A stretch of DNA of 64,000 bases from Candidatus Curtissbacteria bacterium (GCA_030647775.1 JAUSJC010000010.1:124001-188000), one strand, 5' to 3'. Positions 33,709 to 41,969 are shown, counted from the stretch's first letter. Notes: a model not told the origin generated them from the letters alone. Made by a program: numbers and translations.

Positions 33709-34533
33709 ATGCCAATTAAAGTCACAAGACCCATATCACCGTCTCAACGTTTCAAAAGCGGTTTGACCTTTGAGGAAATAACCAGAACAAGACCAGAAAG
33801 TTCTTTAACCAGCTCTCTTAATAGAACTTCCGGCAGGTCCGGTGGCAAAGTAACCACCCGAGGCAAAGGCGGCGGGCACAAAAGGAATCTTCGCCAGATT
33901 GATTTTAAAAGAAACAAAATAAACGTTGAGGCAAAAGTTGCTTCAATCGAATACGACCCAAATAGGACTGCCAATATTGCCCTTCTATATTACAAAGATG
34001 GCGAAAAAAGATATATTCTGGCCCCCATTGGTCTTAATGTCGGAGACAAAGTTATGTCAGGGGAAACCGCACCAATTGCCCCCGGCAATTCCTTACCGCT
34101 TGCCAAAATTCCGGTTGGGACTGTTGTTCATAATGTAGAGTTAATCCCCGGTTCCGGCGGTCAGATGGCCAGAAGTGCCGGTGTAGGGGCTATTGTTGCC
34201 GCCCGTGAAGGTAAATACATCCATCTTAAGCTTCCTTCAAAAGAAGTAAGGCGCGTTCATAGTTCGGCAATTGCTACAATCGGCCAGGTCGGAAACGTTG
34301 ATTGGAAAAACATAACTCTTGGCAAAGCCGGCAGATCCCGCCATATGGGAATAAAGCCGACGGTCCGTGGAGTAGCCCAGGATCCAAGATCCCACCCGCA
34401 TGGCGGTGGAGAAGGAAAATCCGGTACCGGCATGAATCCAAAAACTCCATGGGGCAAACCGGCAATGGGCAAAAAGACAAGAAATAGAAATAAACCGTCC
34501 GGTAGATTCATTATGTCGAGGAGGAAGAAGTAA
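33709..34533 (+). CDS. rplB: Large subunit ribosomal protein L2
   Basis: 274 residues, normal length. RSGGKVTTRGKGGGHKRNLR at the N-terminus and the C-terminal catalytic-centre region RGVAQDPRSHPHGGGEGKSG with the conserved His are present. GGTTAAAATG start with AAGGAAGG upstream. Confidence 0.97.
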   Translation: MPIKVTRPISPSQRFKSGLTFEEITRTRPESSLTSSLNRTSGRSGGKVTTRGKGGGHKRNLRQIDFKRNKINVEAKVASIEYDPNRTANIALLYYKDGEKRYILAPIGLNVGDKVMSGETAPIAPGNSLPLAKIPVGTVVHNVELIPGSGGQMARSAGVGAIVAAREGKYIHLKLPSKEVRRVHSSAIATIGQVGNVDWKNITLGKAGRSRHMGIKPTVRGVAQDPRSHPHGGGEGKSGTGMNPKTPWGKPAMGKKTRNRNKPSGRFIMSRRKK

Positions 34534-34817
34534 TGGCCAGATCTAGTAAAAAGGGACCATACGTAGACGAAAAATTAATGAAAAAGGTAATGGCTCAGAA
34601 AGAATCCGGCAAAAAAGAGCCAATTAAAACTTGGGCAAGGGCAAGCCAAATCCCGCCGGAATTTGTCAGTCACACTTTTGCTGTCCACAATGGCCGGGCG
34701 CATATTAATGTTTTTGTTTCCGAACCAATGGTTGGCCACAGGCTCGGTGAATTTGCGCCAACTAGAGTCTTTAGAGGCCACGGAAAAATAACCGAAAAGG
34801 CCACAGCAAAGAAATAA
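34533..34817 (+). CDS. rpsS: Small subunit ribosomal protein S19
   Basis: 94 residues: ARSSKKGPYVDEKLMKKV, then TWARASQIPPEFVSHTFAVHNG and GHRLGEFAPTRVFRGHG. Start overlaps the rplB stop (TAATG) and GAGGAGGAAG lies upstream. Confidence 0.97.
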   Translation: MARSSKKGPYVDEKLMKKVMAQKESGKKEPIKTWARASQIPPEFVSHTFAVHNGRAHINVFVSEPMVGHRLGEFAPTRVFRGHGKITEKATAKK

Positions 34818-35308
34818 TGATTATTGAAGCGTCAGTTAAAAATATTCGAATATCAGCCGAAAAGGTTAAGCTTGTTGTGGACCAAATTAAAAAAATGCCG
34901 CCCCAAAAAGCTATTCAAATATTAAATTTTGTTAATAAATCATCTTCACCGGTTTTAAAAAAAGTTATTGCATCGGCACTTGCCAACGCTAAAAATAATC
35001 ATGGTATCTCCGAAGGAGATTTAATTTTCAAGGAGATCTTAGTCGGTAATGGCCCGATGTTCAAAAGATTTCGGCCGGTATCCAGAGGAAGAGCACATCA
35101 CATTTTAAAACGAACAAGCAATATCAAAATTGTATTGGAATCAAAAGCCGGGGAGACAAAAGTCTCAAAGGCGCCATCAACAAAAGAAGTATCAAAAGTT
35201 GACGGAAAAGGTAAAATCAAAACCTTTTCCAGTCATCCTGAACGAAGTGAAGGAACTATAAAGCAAAACAAGAAAGAGAAAGGAGCTGTTAGTGGGGCAA
35301 AAAGTTAA
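34817..35308 (+). CDS. rplV: Large subunit ribosomal protein L22 with repeat-derived C-terminal extension
   Basis: 163 residues against 110 in E. coli. The L22 body (NIRISAEKVKLVVDQIK, then the tunnel-reaching beta-hairpin near MFKRFRPVSRGRAHHILKRTSNIKIVL) ends near residue 115. The rest is an extension containing the same 23-residue stretch as L4 (KVDGKGKIKTF, SHPERSEGT, IK), coded by the 70-bp repeat, then a basic tail. Overlaps rpsC by 17 nt. Confidence 0.94.
   Translation: MIIEASVKNIRISAEKVKLVVDQIKKMPPQKAIQILNFVNKSSSPVLKKVIASALANAKNNHGISEGDLIFKEILVGNGPMFKRFRPVSRGRAHHILKRTSNIKIVLESKAGETKVSKAPSTKEVSKVDGKGKIKTFSSHPERSEGTIKQNKKEKGAVSGAKS
35193..35262 (+). repeat. 70-bp repeat shared by rplD and rplV, rplV copy
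   Basis: Identical to 32510-32579, in the same reading frame, at the opposite end of the protein (C-terminal here, N-terminal in L4). Confidence 0.9.
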
Positions 35309-35930
35309 CCCGATAGGTTTTAGGCTTGGAACTGTTTATACCTGGAATTCCAGGTGGTTTGCCAAAAAAGGGAATTTTGCAACCCTTCTCTTAGAAGATT
35401 ACAAAATCCGTAAGTTTTTGATGGAAAACTTGAAAGCCGCGGGTATCACACGTGTAGAGATCGAAAGGTCTTTCGACAAAAGAACCATTATTGTCCATGT
35501 TGCCCGCCCCGGTGTTGCCATTGGCCGCGGTGGAACAGGCATTGAGCAAATAAAATCAACTCTAATCAAAAAGTTTAAAATCACCGATCCGGGCAAATTG
35601 GAAATAAGATTTGAGGAAGTTAAAGCACCGGACTTGGATGCTTATTTGGTTGCTATAAATATTGCAGACCAACTCGCCCGCCGCATTCCTTTTAGAAGAG
35701 TTATGAATCAATCCTTAGAAAGAGTCAAAAGATCCGGAGCGAAAGGGGTCCGAATCTCCTTGGGCGGCAGGCTTGGAGGTTCTGAGATAGCCAGGCGTGA
35801 AACTCTTAAAGATGGGTCAATTCCTCTGCATACTATTCGCGCGCAAATTGATTTTGCAAAAATTGACGCCAAAGTTCCAAGAGCAGGGATAGTCGGAATA
35901 AAAGTTTGGATCTTTAAAGGTGAATCATGA
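35292..35930 (+). CDS. rpsC: Small subunit ribosomal protein S3
   Basis: 212 residues from GTG 35292 with AAAGGAG upstream: GQKVNPIGFRLGTVYTWNSRW, KH domain VHVARPGVAIGRGGTGIEQIK, and the C-terminal domain VKRSGAKGVRISLGGRLGGSEIAR with IDFAKIDAKVPRAGIVGIKVWIFKG. Complete. Confidence 0.97.
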   Translation: MGQKVNPIGFRLGTVYTWNSRWFAKKGNFATLLLEDYKIRKFLMENLKAAGITRVEIERSFDKRTIIVHVARPGVAIGRGGTGIEQIKSTLIKKFKITDPGKLEIRFEEVKAPDLDAYLVAINIADQLARRIPFRRVMNQSLERVKRSGAKGVRISLGGRLGGSEIARRETLKDGSIPLHTIRAQIDFAKIDAKVPRAGIVGIKVWIFKGES

Positions 35931-35933
35931 AAC

Positions 35934-36035
35934 ACGAATTGATCCGAATTCTTACTCCGAATGGACCCGAACACGTTTCGGGAATTAAAATATCGCTTTC
36001 GGATAAATTCGGACTAAAAATAAGGATAAATTAGG
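35934..36035 (+). repeat. TCCGAATT/GGATAAATT inverted-repeat leader before rplP, copy 4
   Basis: Left arm from 35934 (CGAATTGATCCGAATTCTTA then CTCCGAATGGACCCGAAC) and right arm 36001-36034 (GGATAAATTCGGACTAAAAA then TAAGGATAAATTAGG). The right arm ends directly at ATG 36036, so its AGGA/TTAGG may double as the ribosome binding site. A CCCGAACACGTTTCGGG hairpin sits in the loop. Confidence 0.7.
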
Positions 36036-36440
36036 ATGTTACAACCAAAAAGAGCAAAACATAGAAAACAATTTAGAGGTAAAATGAGAGGCCTTGCCAT
36101 TCGCGGCAGTACCTTGTCCTTTGGCTCATTTGGCCTCAAAAGCCAAGAAGCTGGATGGATTTCGGCCCGCCAAATAGAAGCCGCTCGTCGGGCAATGACC
36201 CATTACACCAAAAGAGGCGGCCGTATCTGGATTAGAATTTTTCCCGATAAGCCGATAACCAAAAAACCTGCAGAAACCAGAATGGGTTCCGGCAAAGGTG
36301 AAGTTGACCAGTTCGTTGCAGTCGTAAGACCAGGGACAATTCTTTTTGAGATGGGAGCAGTTGAAGAAAAAGTTGCCCACGCGGCGATTAGGTTAGCAGC
36401 AAACAAACTGCCTATAAAAACAAAAATAATAACCAGATAA
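36036..36440 (+). CDS. rplP: Large subunit ribosomal protein L16
   Basis: 134 residues: MLQPKRAKHRKQFRGKMRG, then RGSTLSFGSFGLKSQEAGWISARQIEAARRAMTHYTKRGGRIWIRIFPDKPITKKPAETRMGSGKG, the Arg-rich loop near the A-site. Normal length. Confidence 0.97.
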   Translation: MLQPKRAKHRKQFRGKMRGLAIRGSTLSFGSFGLKSQEAGWISARQIEAARRAMTHYTKRGGRIWIRIFPDKPITKKPAETRMGSGKGEVDQFVAVVRPGTILFEMGAVEEKVAHAAIRLAANKLPIKTKIITR

Positions 36441-36493
36441 ATTTAAAAACAATTTATAAGAGAGCTTGTTTTAATAAAATAAATATTTAAAAA

Positions 36494-36748
36494 ATGAAAA
36501 AGAAAGATTTAGAAGAGTTTAAAAAACAAGATATCGGCCAGTTAAAAAAGAAAATTGCTGACCTTAAAAAGGAAGCTGCAAATATAAAAATCGATCTTTC
36601 AATGGGGAAGGTAAAAAACGTGCATAGTATCTTACAAAAGAAAAAAGCAGTTGCCAAAATCATGACAATTCTAACGCTAAAGACATTAGCGGCAAAATCC
36701 GCACAAGTCATAAAAACAAACAAGGAGGTAAAAGTTGGCGCACGTTGA
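36494..36748 (+). CDS. rpmC: Large subunit ribosomal protein L29
   Basis: 84 residues, somewhat long. MKKKDLEEFKKQDIGQLKKKIADLKKEAANIKIDLSMGKVKNVHSILQKKKAVAKIMTIL matches the two-helix L29 fold. It is preceded by an AAGCTCTCTTAT repeat (36456-36472, minus orientation) and overlaps rpsQ by 14 nt. Confidence 0.93.
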   Translation: MKKKDLEEFKKQDIGQLKKKIADLKKEAANIKIDLSMGKVKNVHSILQKKKAVAKIMTILTLKTLAAKSAQVIKTNKEVKVGAR

Positions 36749-36971
36749 GGTCGGAACCGTGGTTTCCATAAAAATGCAAAAAACAGTGGTTGTAAAAGTA
36801 CAAAGGAAAGTGAAACACCCACTTTATAAAAAGCAAGTGACCAGGACTAATAAATTTAAGGCCCATGATGAAATTGGTGCCGGTCTTGGACAAAAGGTCA
36901 GAATTGCCGGGACTAAACCAATCTCAAAGGACATCCATTTTAAAGTTACGGAGGTAATTTCAAAGTGGTAA
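36735..36971 (+). CDS. rpsQ: Small subunit ribosomal protein S17
   Basis: 78 residues. TTG start at 36735 supported by AAGGAGGT 6 nt upstream. GTVVSIKMQKTVVVKVQRKVKHPLYKKQVTRTNKFKAHDE and IAGTKPISKDIHFKVTEVI match S17's OB-fold. Confidence 0.96.
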   Translation: MAHVEVGTVVSIKMQKTVVVKVQRKVKHPLYKKQVTRTNKFKAHDEIGAGLGQKVRIAGTKPISKDIHFKVTEVISKW

Positions 36972-37333
36972 CCAGAAGAACAGTTTTGGTTGTTGCAGAT
37001 AATAGTGGAGCCAAAAGCATGATTATTATAGGTATCGGCAAAGGTACAGGTAGAAGATTTACAAGTCTTGGAGATAAGGTTACCTGCGTAGTTCGTGGTG
37101 CCTCATCTACCGGCCAAGTCAAAGATCACGAGATTGTAAAGGCGGTAATAGTTCGAACAAGGAAAGAAAAGAAAAGGACTGACGGCTCGTACATTAGATT
37201 TTCAGATAACGCCGGAGTTATAACAGATGATTCCGGAACCCCGCGAGGTACCAGGATCTTTGGGCCGGTTGCCTCAGAACTTAGAGATCGTGGTTACAAC
37301 AAAATCATTTCCATGGCAAGGGAGGTTGTATAA
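36965..37333 (+). CDS. rplN: Large subunit ribosomal protein L14
   Basis: 122 residues: RRTVLVVADNSGAKSMIIIG, then VIVRTRKEKKRTDGSYIRFSDNAGVI and GTRIFGPVASELRDRGYNKIISMAREVV. GTG start overlaps the rpsQ stop by 7 nt, with ACGGAGGT upstream. Confidence 0.97.
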   Translation: MVTRRTVLVVADNSGAKSMIIIGIGKGTGRRFTSLGDKVTCVVRGASSTGQVKDHEIVKAVIVRTRKEKKRTDGSYIRFSDNAGVITDDSGTPRGTRIFGPVASELRDRGYNKIISMAREVV

Positions 37334-37336
37334 AAA

Positions 37337-37645
37337 ATGTTTAAATTCAAAGTCGCAGACCTGATTTTAGTAACAACTGGAAAAGACAAAGGCAAAAAGG
37401 GCAAAATTGAAAAAGTCTTTACTACCGACAATAAAATCACAATTGCCGGTGTTAATATCTACAAAAGACATAAAAAAGTTACCAAAAATCAGGCAGCCGG
37501 TATTTATGAAATAACTCGACCTATTGACGTTGCCAAGGTCGCTCTCATCTGTCCTAAATGCCAAAAGCAAACGAGGGTTGGTTTCGTGTTGGAAGGAAAA
37601 GTTAAGAAAAGAATTTGTAAAAAATGTAAGGGGATATTATCATGA
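37337..37645 (+). CDS. rplX: Large subunit ribosomal protein L24
   Basis: 102 residues with the KOW motif (VTTGKDKGKKGKIEKVF), VAGVNIYKRHKK and a C-terminal zinc-like CPKCQKQTRVGFVLEGKVKKRICKKC motif with two CxxC pairs. ATGA-type overlap with rplE. Confidence 0.96.
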   Translation: MFKFKVADLILVTTGKDKGKKGKIEKVFTTDNKITIAGVNIYKRHKKVTKNQAAGIYEITRPIDVAKVALICPKCQKQTRVGFVLEGKVKKRICKKCKGILS

Positions 37646-38181
37646 GCCTTTACCAAAAGTACCAGGAAGAAGTCCTCCCAAAATTAAAAGAAGAATTTGG
37701 GATTTCTAATGATTTTGCAGCGCCGAAAATCGAAAAAATTGTTTTGAATGTTGGAGTAGCAGAAGCAATTAGTTCAAAAGATGTTCTTGAAAAAGTAAAA
37801 GAGCAACTCTCAACTATTTCCGGTCAGATGCCCAGGGTGACTTTAGCCAAGAAATCTATTTCGGCATTTAAATTAAAAGAGAAAGATCCTATTGGCGTCA
37901 TGGTTACACTGCGCGGTAAAAGAGCGTGGAATTTTCTTGAGAGGTTTATTGCGGTTGTTCTTCCAAGAATAAGGGACTTTCGTGGCTTGCCAAAGGATAA
38001 GTTCGACAGGGCAGGCAATTATAGCATCGGTTTACAAGAGCAAATATTATTCCCCGAAATCGATTACTCCAAAATCGATAAAGTTAGGGGTCTGGTTGTA
38101 ACAATAGTTATTAAAAATAGTGAAAGCGCAAGATCACAAAAACTATTGGAGCTTTTAGGCGCTCCATTTAAGAAGGATTGA
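37642..38181 (+). CDS. rplE: Large subunit ribosomal protein L5
   Basis: 179 residues: YQKYQEEVLPKLKEEFGI, APKIEKIVLNVGV, KKSISAFKLKEKDPIGVMVTLRGKRAWNFLERF, RDFRGLPKDKFDRAGNYSIGLQEQILFPEIDY. Binds 5S rRNA. Complete. Confidence 0.97.
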   Translation: MSLYQKYQEEVLPKLKEEFGISNDFAAPKIEKIVLNVGVAEAISSKDVLEKVKEQLSTISGQMPRVTLAKKSISAFKLKEKDPIGVMVTLRGKRAWNFLERFIAVVLPRIRDFRGLPKDKFDRAGNYSIGLQEQILFPEIDYSKIDKVRGLVVTIVIKNSESARSQKLLELLGAPFKKD

Positions 38182-38182
38182 A

Positions 38183-38368
38183 ATGGCCAAAACGTCACAG
38201 ATAGTTAGAAATAATAGAAAACCGAAATTTAAAGTGCGTCACAGAAACCGCTGCATGATCTGTGGCAGATCTCGCGGTTATCTTGGGAAGTTTGGAATAT
38301 GCCGTTTATGTTTTAGAGATCTTGCCCATAGGGGAGAAATCCCGGGAGTGAAAAAATCGTCATGGTAA
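38183..38368 (+). CDS. rpsZ: Small subunit ribosomal protein S14, zinc-binding type Z
   Basis: 61 residues, the short form with CMICGR and CRLCF supplying four zinc ligands. KTSQIVRNNRKPKFKVRHRNRC, then GYLGKFGICRLCFRDLAHRGEIPGVKKSSW is fully conserved. One base separates it from rplE. Confidence 0.96.
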   Translation: MAKTSQIVRNNRKPKFKVRHRNRCMICGRSRGYLGKFGICRLCFRDLAHRGEIPGVKKSSW

Positions 38369-38384
38369 GGGAAGAAGAATATCG

Positions 38385-38404
38385 AGAAAAGCTTTAGCTT
38401 TTCT
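38385..38404 (+). promoter_or_regulatory. Hairpin between rpsZ and rpsH
   Basis: AGAAAAGC, TTTA loop, GCTTTTCT: a perfect 8-bp stem 14 bases before the rpsH ATG. It could mask or position the start region. Its T-run is too short for a convincing terminator, and rpsH must be transcribed through it. Confidence 0.45.
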
Positions 38405-38417
38405 TCAAGTAAATATT

Positions 38418-38792
38418 ATGGATTCAATAGCAGATATGTTAATCACAATTAAAAATGGTTACATGGCTAAAAAGCTAAGTGTTAGCGTACCCTACTCCAA
38501 GTTTAAACTGGAAATCGCCAAGGTGATTGAAGCCAGTAAATTTATTGGCAAAGTCCAAAGAGAAGAAAGAAACATAAACATCGAGCTGGTTTACGAAAAT
38601 CAAAAACCTAAAATTACCGAGATAAAACGCGTTTCAAAACTCGGTCTTAGAGTCTACGCAAAGAAAAAAGATATTAAGATGGTCAAGGGTGGAAAGGGTT
38701 TGTACATTTTGTCTACACCCCAAGGTGTAATGACTGGTCAAGCTGCCAAAGCAAAAAATCTCGGAGGGGAGGTCATCTGCCAGATCTGGTAG
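38418..38792 (+). CDS. rpsH: Small subunit ribosomal protein S8
   Basis: 124 residues: DSIADMLITIKNGYMAKKLSVSVPYSKFKLEIAKVIEASKFI and the C-terminal GKGLYILSTPQGVMTGQAAKAKNLGGEVICQIW. Binds the 16S central domain. Normal length. Confidence 0.97.
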   Translation: MDSIADMLITIKNGYMAKKLSVSVPYSKFKLEIAKVIEASKFIGKVQREERNINIELVYENQKPKITEIKRVSKLGLRVYAKKKDIKMVKGGKGLYILSTPQGVMTGQAAKAKNLGGEVICQIW

Positions 38793-38799
38793 AAATAAT

Positions 38800-39351
38800 A
38801 TGTCAAAAATCGGAAATCTTCCAGTTTTAATACCACAAGGTGTCACTGTCACAAAAGTTGATAGCGACATTAATGTGTCGGGTCCCAAAGGGAATCTTAC
38901 CTTTAATGTCCATCCCGAAATAAAAGTCGAAATAGAAAACGACAAGATTAAGGTGATTCGAAAATCAGAAACAAAATTCGCCAAATCTCTGCACGGGCTG
39001 ACAAGAAGCATTATTGCCAATATGGTAAAGGGCGTTGTGGACGGCCACGAAAAAGTTCTTGAAGTTGTAGGTGTAGGTTACCGGGCAATAAAACAAGGGG
39101 ACGGGCTTGTTCTTAATGTTGGTTATTCTCATCCGGTCATCATCGCTCCTCTTAGTGGAGTTCAATTAGATACCAAGGAAAATAAAATTATCGTTACGGG
39201 TGCCAACAAAGTTATTGTTGGTGAAATGGCGGCAAGAATCAGAAGGGTTAGACCGCCTGAACCTTACAAGGGTAAAGGCATCAAATATGCAGATGAAGTC
39301 ATAAGAAGAAAGGCCGGAAAAACAGTTAAAGCGGTTGGGGGTGGGGCATAG
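38800..39351 (+). CDS. rplF: Large subunit ribosomal protein L6
   Basis: 183 residues: MSKIGNLPVLIPQGVTV, GPKGNLTFNVHP, LEVVGVGYRAIKQGDGLVLNVGYSHPV and IRRVRPPEPYKGKGIKYADEVIRRKAGKT. TAGTG overlap with rplR. Confidence 0.97.
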   Translation: MSKIGNLPVLIPQGVTVTKVDSDINVSGPKGNLTFNVHPEIKVEIENDKIKVIRKSETKFAKSLHGLTRSIIANMVKGVVDGHEKVLEVVGVGYRAIKQGDGLVLNVGYSHPVIIAPLSGVQLDTKENKIIVTGANKVIVGEMAARIRRVRPPEPYKGKGIKYADEVIRRKAGKTVKAVGGGA

Positions 39352-39722
39352 TGAAATTATCCAGGTCGAAGAAAATATCTCAAAGATTGAAAAGGCATGC
39401 TCATATTAGAAAAAATGTTAGAGGCTCACAAAGCATTCCCAGGCTTGTCGTTTCCAGATCGAATAAATACCTTTATGCACAAATTATTGATGATACTAAG
39501 GGAGAGACGCTGGCGGCTGTCTCAACGTTAAAGGTCAAAGGAATGAAAGAAGATTCAAAAAACCCCAAAACAAATCTGGCATACACGATAGGTGAAAAAC
39601 TTGCCCACGATGCTTTAGCCAAAAAAATTAAAAAGGTAGTTTTTGACAGAGCAGGTTACAAGTATCATGGGAGAGTTAAGGCTCTGGCAGAAGGCGCCAG
39701 AAAAGGAGGTCTAAATTTTTAA
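39351..39722 (+). CDS. rplR: Large subunit ribosomal protein L18
   Basis: 123 residues from GTG 39351: RLKRHAHIRKNVRGSQSIPRLVVSRSNKYLYAQIIDDTKGETLAAVST and VVFDRAGYKYHGRVKALAEGARKGGLNF. 5S rRNA binder. Confidence 0.97.
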   Translation: MKLSRSKKISQRLKRHAHIRKNVRGSQSIPRLVVSRSNKYLYAQIIDDTKGETLAAVSTLKVKGMKEDSKNPKTNLAYTIGEKLAHDALAKKIKKVVFDRAGYKYHGRVKALAEGARKGGLNF

Positions 39723-39738
39723 TCGAAGGTTCAATAAT

Positions 39739-40182
39739 ATGGAAAGTAGCGGTATGCCGAGGGAGTTTGAGGAAAAAGTTGTCCAAGTAAACAGGGTTTC
39801 CAAAAAAACTAAAGGCGGCAATAAAATTAGTTTTTCTGTTCTCGTTGTAGTTGGAGATAAAAAAGGCAGGGTTGGTGTGGGTCTCGGCAAAGCAAAGGAC
39901 GTTGCTTCGGCCATTAGAAAAGCTGTTAACTACGCGAAGAAACATTTAATAAATGTTCCCATTAAAAATGGGACAATAGAAAGTGATATTTTTCTAAAAC
40001 TAGGTGCAGCCAAAGTTTTGCTAAAACCGGCACCGGAAGGATCCGGTGTCATAGCGGGAGGCGCAGTTCGGGTCGTCGTCGAGGCAGCGGGGATAAGAAA
40101 TATCTCATCAAAAGTTTTGGGAACAAAAAATCAGGCATCAAATGTTTATGCAACGCTAGAAGCTCTAAAAAGATTATCATGA
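39739..40182 (+). CDS. rpsE: Small subunit ribosomal protein S5
   Basis: 147 residues: EFEEKVVQVNRVSKKTKGGNKISFSVLVVVGDKKGRVGVGLGKAKDVASAIRKAVNYAKK and VKAS-like VVEAAGIRNISSKVLGTKNQASNVYATLEAL. The next gene is rplO with a 4-nt overlap, so rpmD (L30), normally between them, is absent. Confidence 0.97.
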   Translation: MESSGMPREFEEKVVQVNRVSKKTKGGNKISFSVLVVVGDKKGRVGVGLGKAKDVASAIRKAVNYAKKHLINVPIKNGTIESDIFLKLGAAKVLLKPAPEGSGVIAGGAVRVVVEAAGIRNISSKVLGTKNQASNVYATLEALKRLS

Positions 40183-40607
40183 TAAATTTACATAGCTTAT
40201 CAAAAATCAATAAAAAGGAGTCTAAAAGAATTGGTCGCGGTCCCGGATCAGGCAAGGGTAAAACCACAGGCCGTGGTACCAAAGGCCAAAATGCCAGAGG
40301 TAAACTGCCCATCACCCACGCCCATTATGAGGGTGGACAAAGGCCGCTTTTTAAACGGCTTCCTTATAGAAAAGGTAAAGGCAATAGAAAAGTATCCCCA
40401 AAACCAGTTGTTATCAATCTTGAAGATTTAGCCAAACTGCCCAAAACGTCAACGGTCACGCTCGACCTATTAGTCAAGATGAAATTGGTTAGTGAAAAAG
40501 AGGTCCGAGAGAGGGGAATAAAGATATTAGGCACTGGGTCTATCCCGCTTGGTCTTAAAATAGATTTACCAATGGCCAAAAAGGTTTCAGAAAAATTTAA
40601 AAGATAA
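40179..40607 (+). CDS. rplO: Large subunit ribosomal protein L15
   Basis: 142 residues: RIGRGPGSGKGKTTGRGTKGQNARG, then GGQRPLFKRLPYRKGKGNRKVSPKPVVINLEDL and VRERGIKILGTGSIPLGLKIDLP. ATGA overlap with rpsE. Confidence 0.97.
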   Translation: MINLHSLSKINKKESKRIGRGPGSGKGKTTGRGTKGQNARGKLPITHAHYEGGQRPLFKRLPYRKGKGNRKVSPKPVVINLEDLAKLPKTSTVTLDLLVKMKLVSEKEVRERGIKILGTGSIPLGLKIDLPMAKKVSEKFKR

Positions 40608-40609
40608 CG

Positions 40610-41890
40610 ATGTCAAAATATTTCCAAACACTAATCAGAATCTTCAAAGCAAAGGACCTAAGAAAAAAGATTCTCTTTACTGCCCTTATTTTTTTTGTTT
40701 TCAGGTTATTTGCCTATGTTCCTGTGCCGGGTGTAGATATTGTTTCCCTAAAACAGCTCTTTGCTTCAAGCCAGCTCCTTTCTCTTTTAGATGTTTTCTC
40801 GGGTGGGACTCTCGCCAATTTTTCTGTAATGTCCCTGGGGCTTAACCCTTACATCAACGCAAGTATCATAATGCAGCTTTTGCAGCTGGTTTTTCCAAAA
40901 CTTGAAGAGCTGGCAAAAGAAGGAGAATCAGGAAGAGAAAAAATAAATCAATATACTCGTTATTTATCTGTGCCTCTGACAGTCCTTCAGGCCTTTGGGA
41001 TGTACATTCTCCTTAAAAACTCTAATCTAATAAACGCCGTTACTCCCCTTACGATTCTTTCACTTGTTGCCACTATGACAGCCGGGTCAATTCTATTAAT
41101 GTGGTTAGGGGAAATGATCTCCGAAAAAGGTATCGGCAACGGAATTTCAATGGTGATTTTCGCCGGTATTGTGGGAAGGCTTCCTATTAGTCTTGCTCAA
41201 CAGGGCGCACTTTTTGATCCGAGTCAAATTAAAGATGTCCTAATTTTTGCTGTTATGGCGCTTGTTGTTATTGTTTCTATTGTTTTTGTTACAGAATCTC
41301 AAAGACCTATCCGTGTTAACTATTCAAGACGTGCATCTGGTCAATCCGGAGCATCGAGCTTTATCCCATTGCGGGTTAATCAAGCTGGGGTCATCCCTAT
41401 AATTTTCGCAGTCTCCTTAATTCTTCTTCCGACTACATTTGCCAGATTTTTTGAAAGATCCCCAAATGTCTTTATTGCCAATATGTCACAAAATTTAGAT
41501 AGGCTCTTTAACCCCCAAGGGATCATGTACAATGCCACCTACTTTTTACTAGTAGTTGCCTTCACCTTTTTCTATACAACCGTTGCTTTTAATACTAAGC
41601 AAATTTCGGAAATGCTTATGAAGCAAGGTGGTTTTCTTCCCGGTATCCGTCCCGGCTCGTCAACAAAATCTTACTTAGACCATATTTCTTTAAGGATTAC
41701 TTTATTTGGCGCCCTTTTCTTGGGCCTTATTGCTATTCTCCCGTCAATCGGACAGAGTCTGACCGGTATTACGAGCCTTATGATCGGGGGCACCGGACTT
41801 CTAATCGTAGTTTCTGTTGTTTTAGAAACCGCCAAACAAATCGAATCGCAACTTGTAACAAGAAGTTATGAAGGATTTTTAAAAAGATGA
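40610..41890 (+). CDS. secY: Protein translocase subunit SecY
   Basis: 426 residues, ten hydrophobic helices. FRLFAYVPVPGVD, SVMSLGLNPYINASIIMQLL, MWLGEMISEKGIGNGISMVIFAGI, ESQRPIRVNYSRR (the cytoplasmic loop contacting SecA/ribosome), FYTTVAFNTKQISEMLMKQGGFLPGIRPG are all conserved. Three bases after rplO, the standard place. Confidence 0.97.
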   Translation: MSKYFQTLIRIFKAKDLRKKILFTALIFFVFRLFAYVPVPGVDIVSLKQLFASSQLLSLLDVFSGGTLANFSVMSLGLNPYINASIIMQLLQLVFPKLEELAKEGESGREKINQYTRYLSVPLTVLQAFGMYILLKNSNLINAVTPLTILSLVATMTAGSILLMWLGEMISEKGIGNGISMVIFAGIVGRLPISLAQQGALFDPSQIKDVLIFAVMALVVIVSIVFVTESQRPIRVNYSRRASGQSGASSFIPLRVNQAGVIPIIFAVSLILLPTTFARFFERSPNVFIANMSQNLDRLFNPQGIMYNATYFLLVVAFTFFYTTVAFNTKQISEMLMKQGGFLPGIRPGSSTKSYLDHISLRITLFGALFLGLIAILPSIGQSLTGITSLMIGGTGLLIVVSVVLETAKQIESQLVTRSYEGFLKR

Positions 41891-41894
41891 AAAT

Positions 41895-41969
41895 TTTAAG
41901 TTTAAGCCAAGCAAAAAGGCAAGAATTCATATGAAGATCTTTAAGTTTAAGCCAAGCAAAAAGGCAAGA
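41895..41969 (+). repeat. Tandem 45-bp repeat between secY and adk
   Basis: A 30-bp core starting TTTAAGTTTAAGCCAAGCAA occurs identically at 41895-41924 and 41940-41969. Each copy has a GCC/GGC mini-hairpin and is preceded by ATGAARAT, like the adk start itself. The two copies encode 15- and 17-residue frames (MKILSLSQAKRQEFI and MKIFKFKPSKKARFELL), the second ending one base before adk's ATG. Confidence 0.7.
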
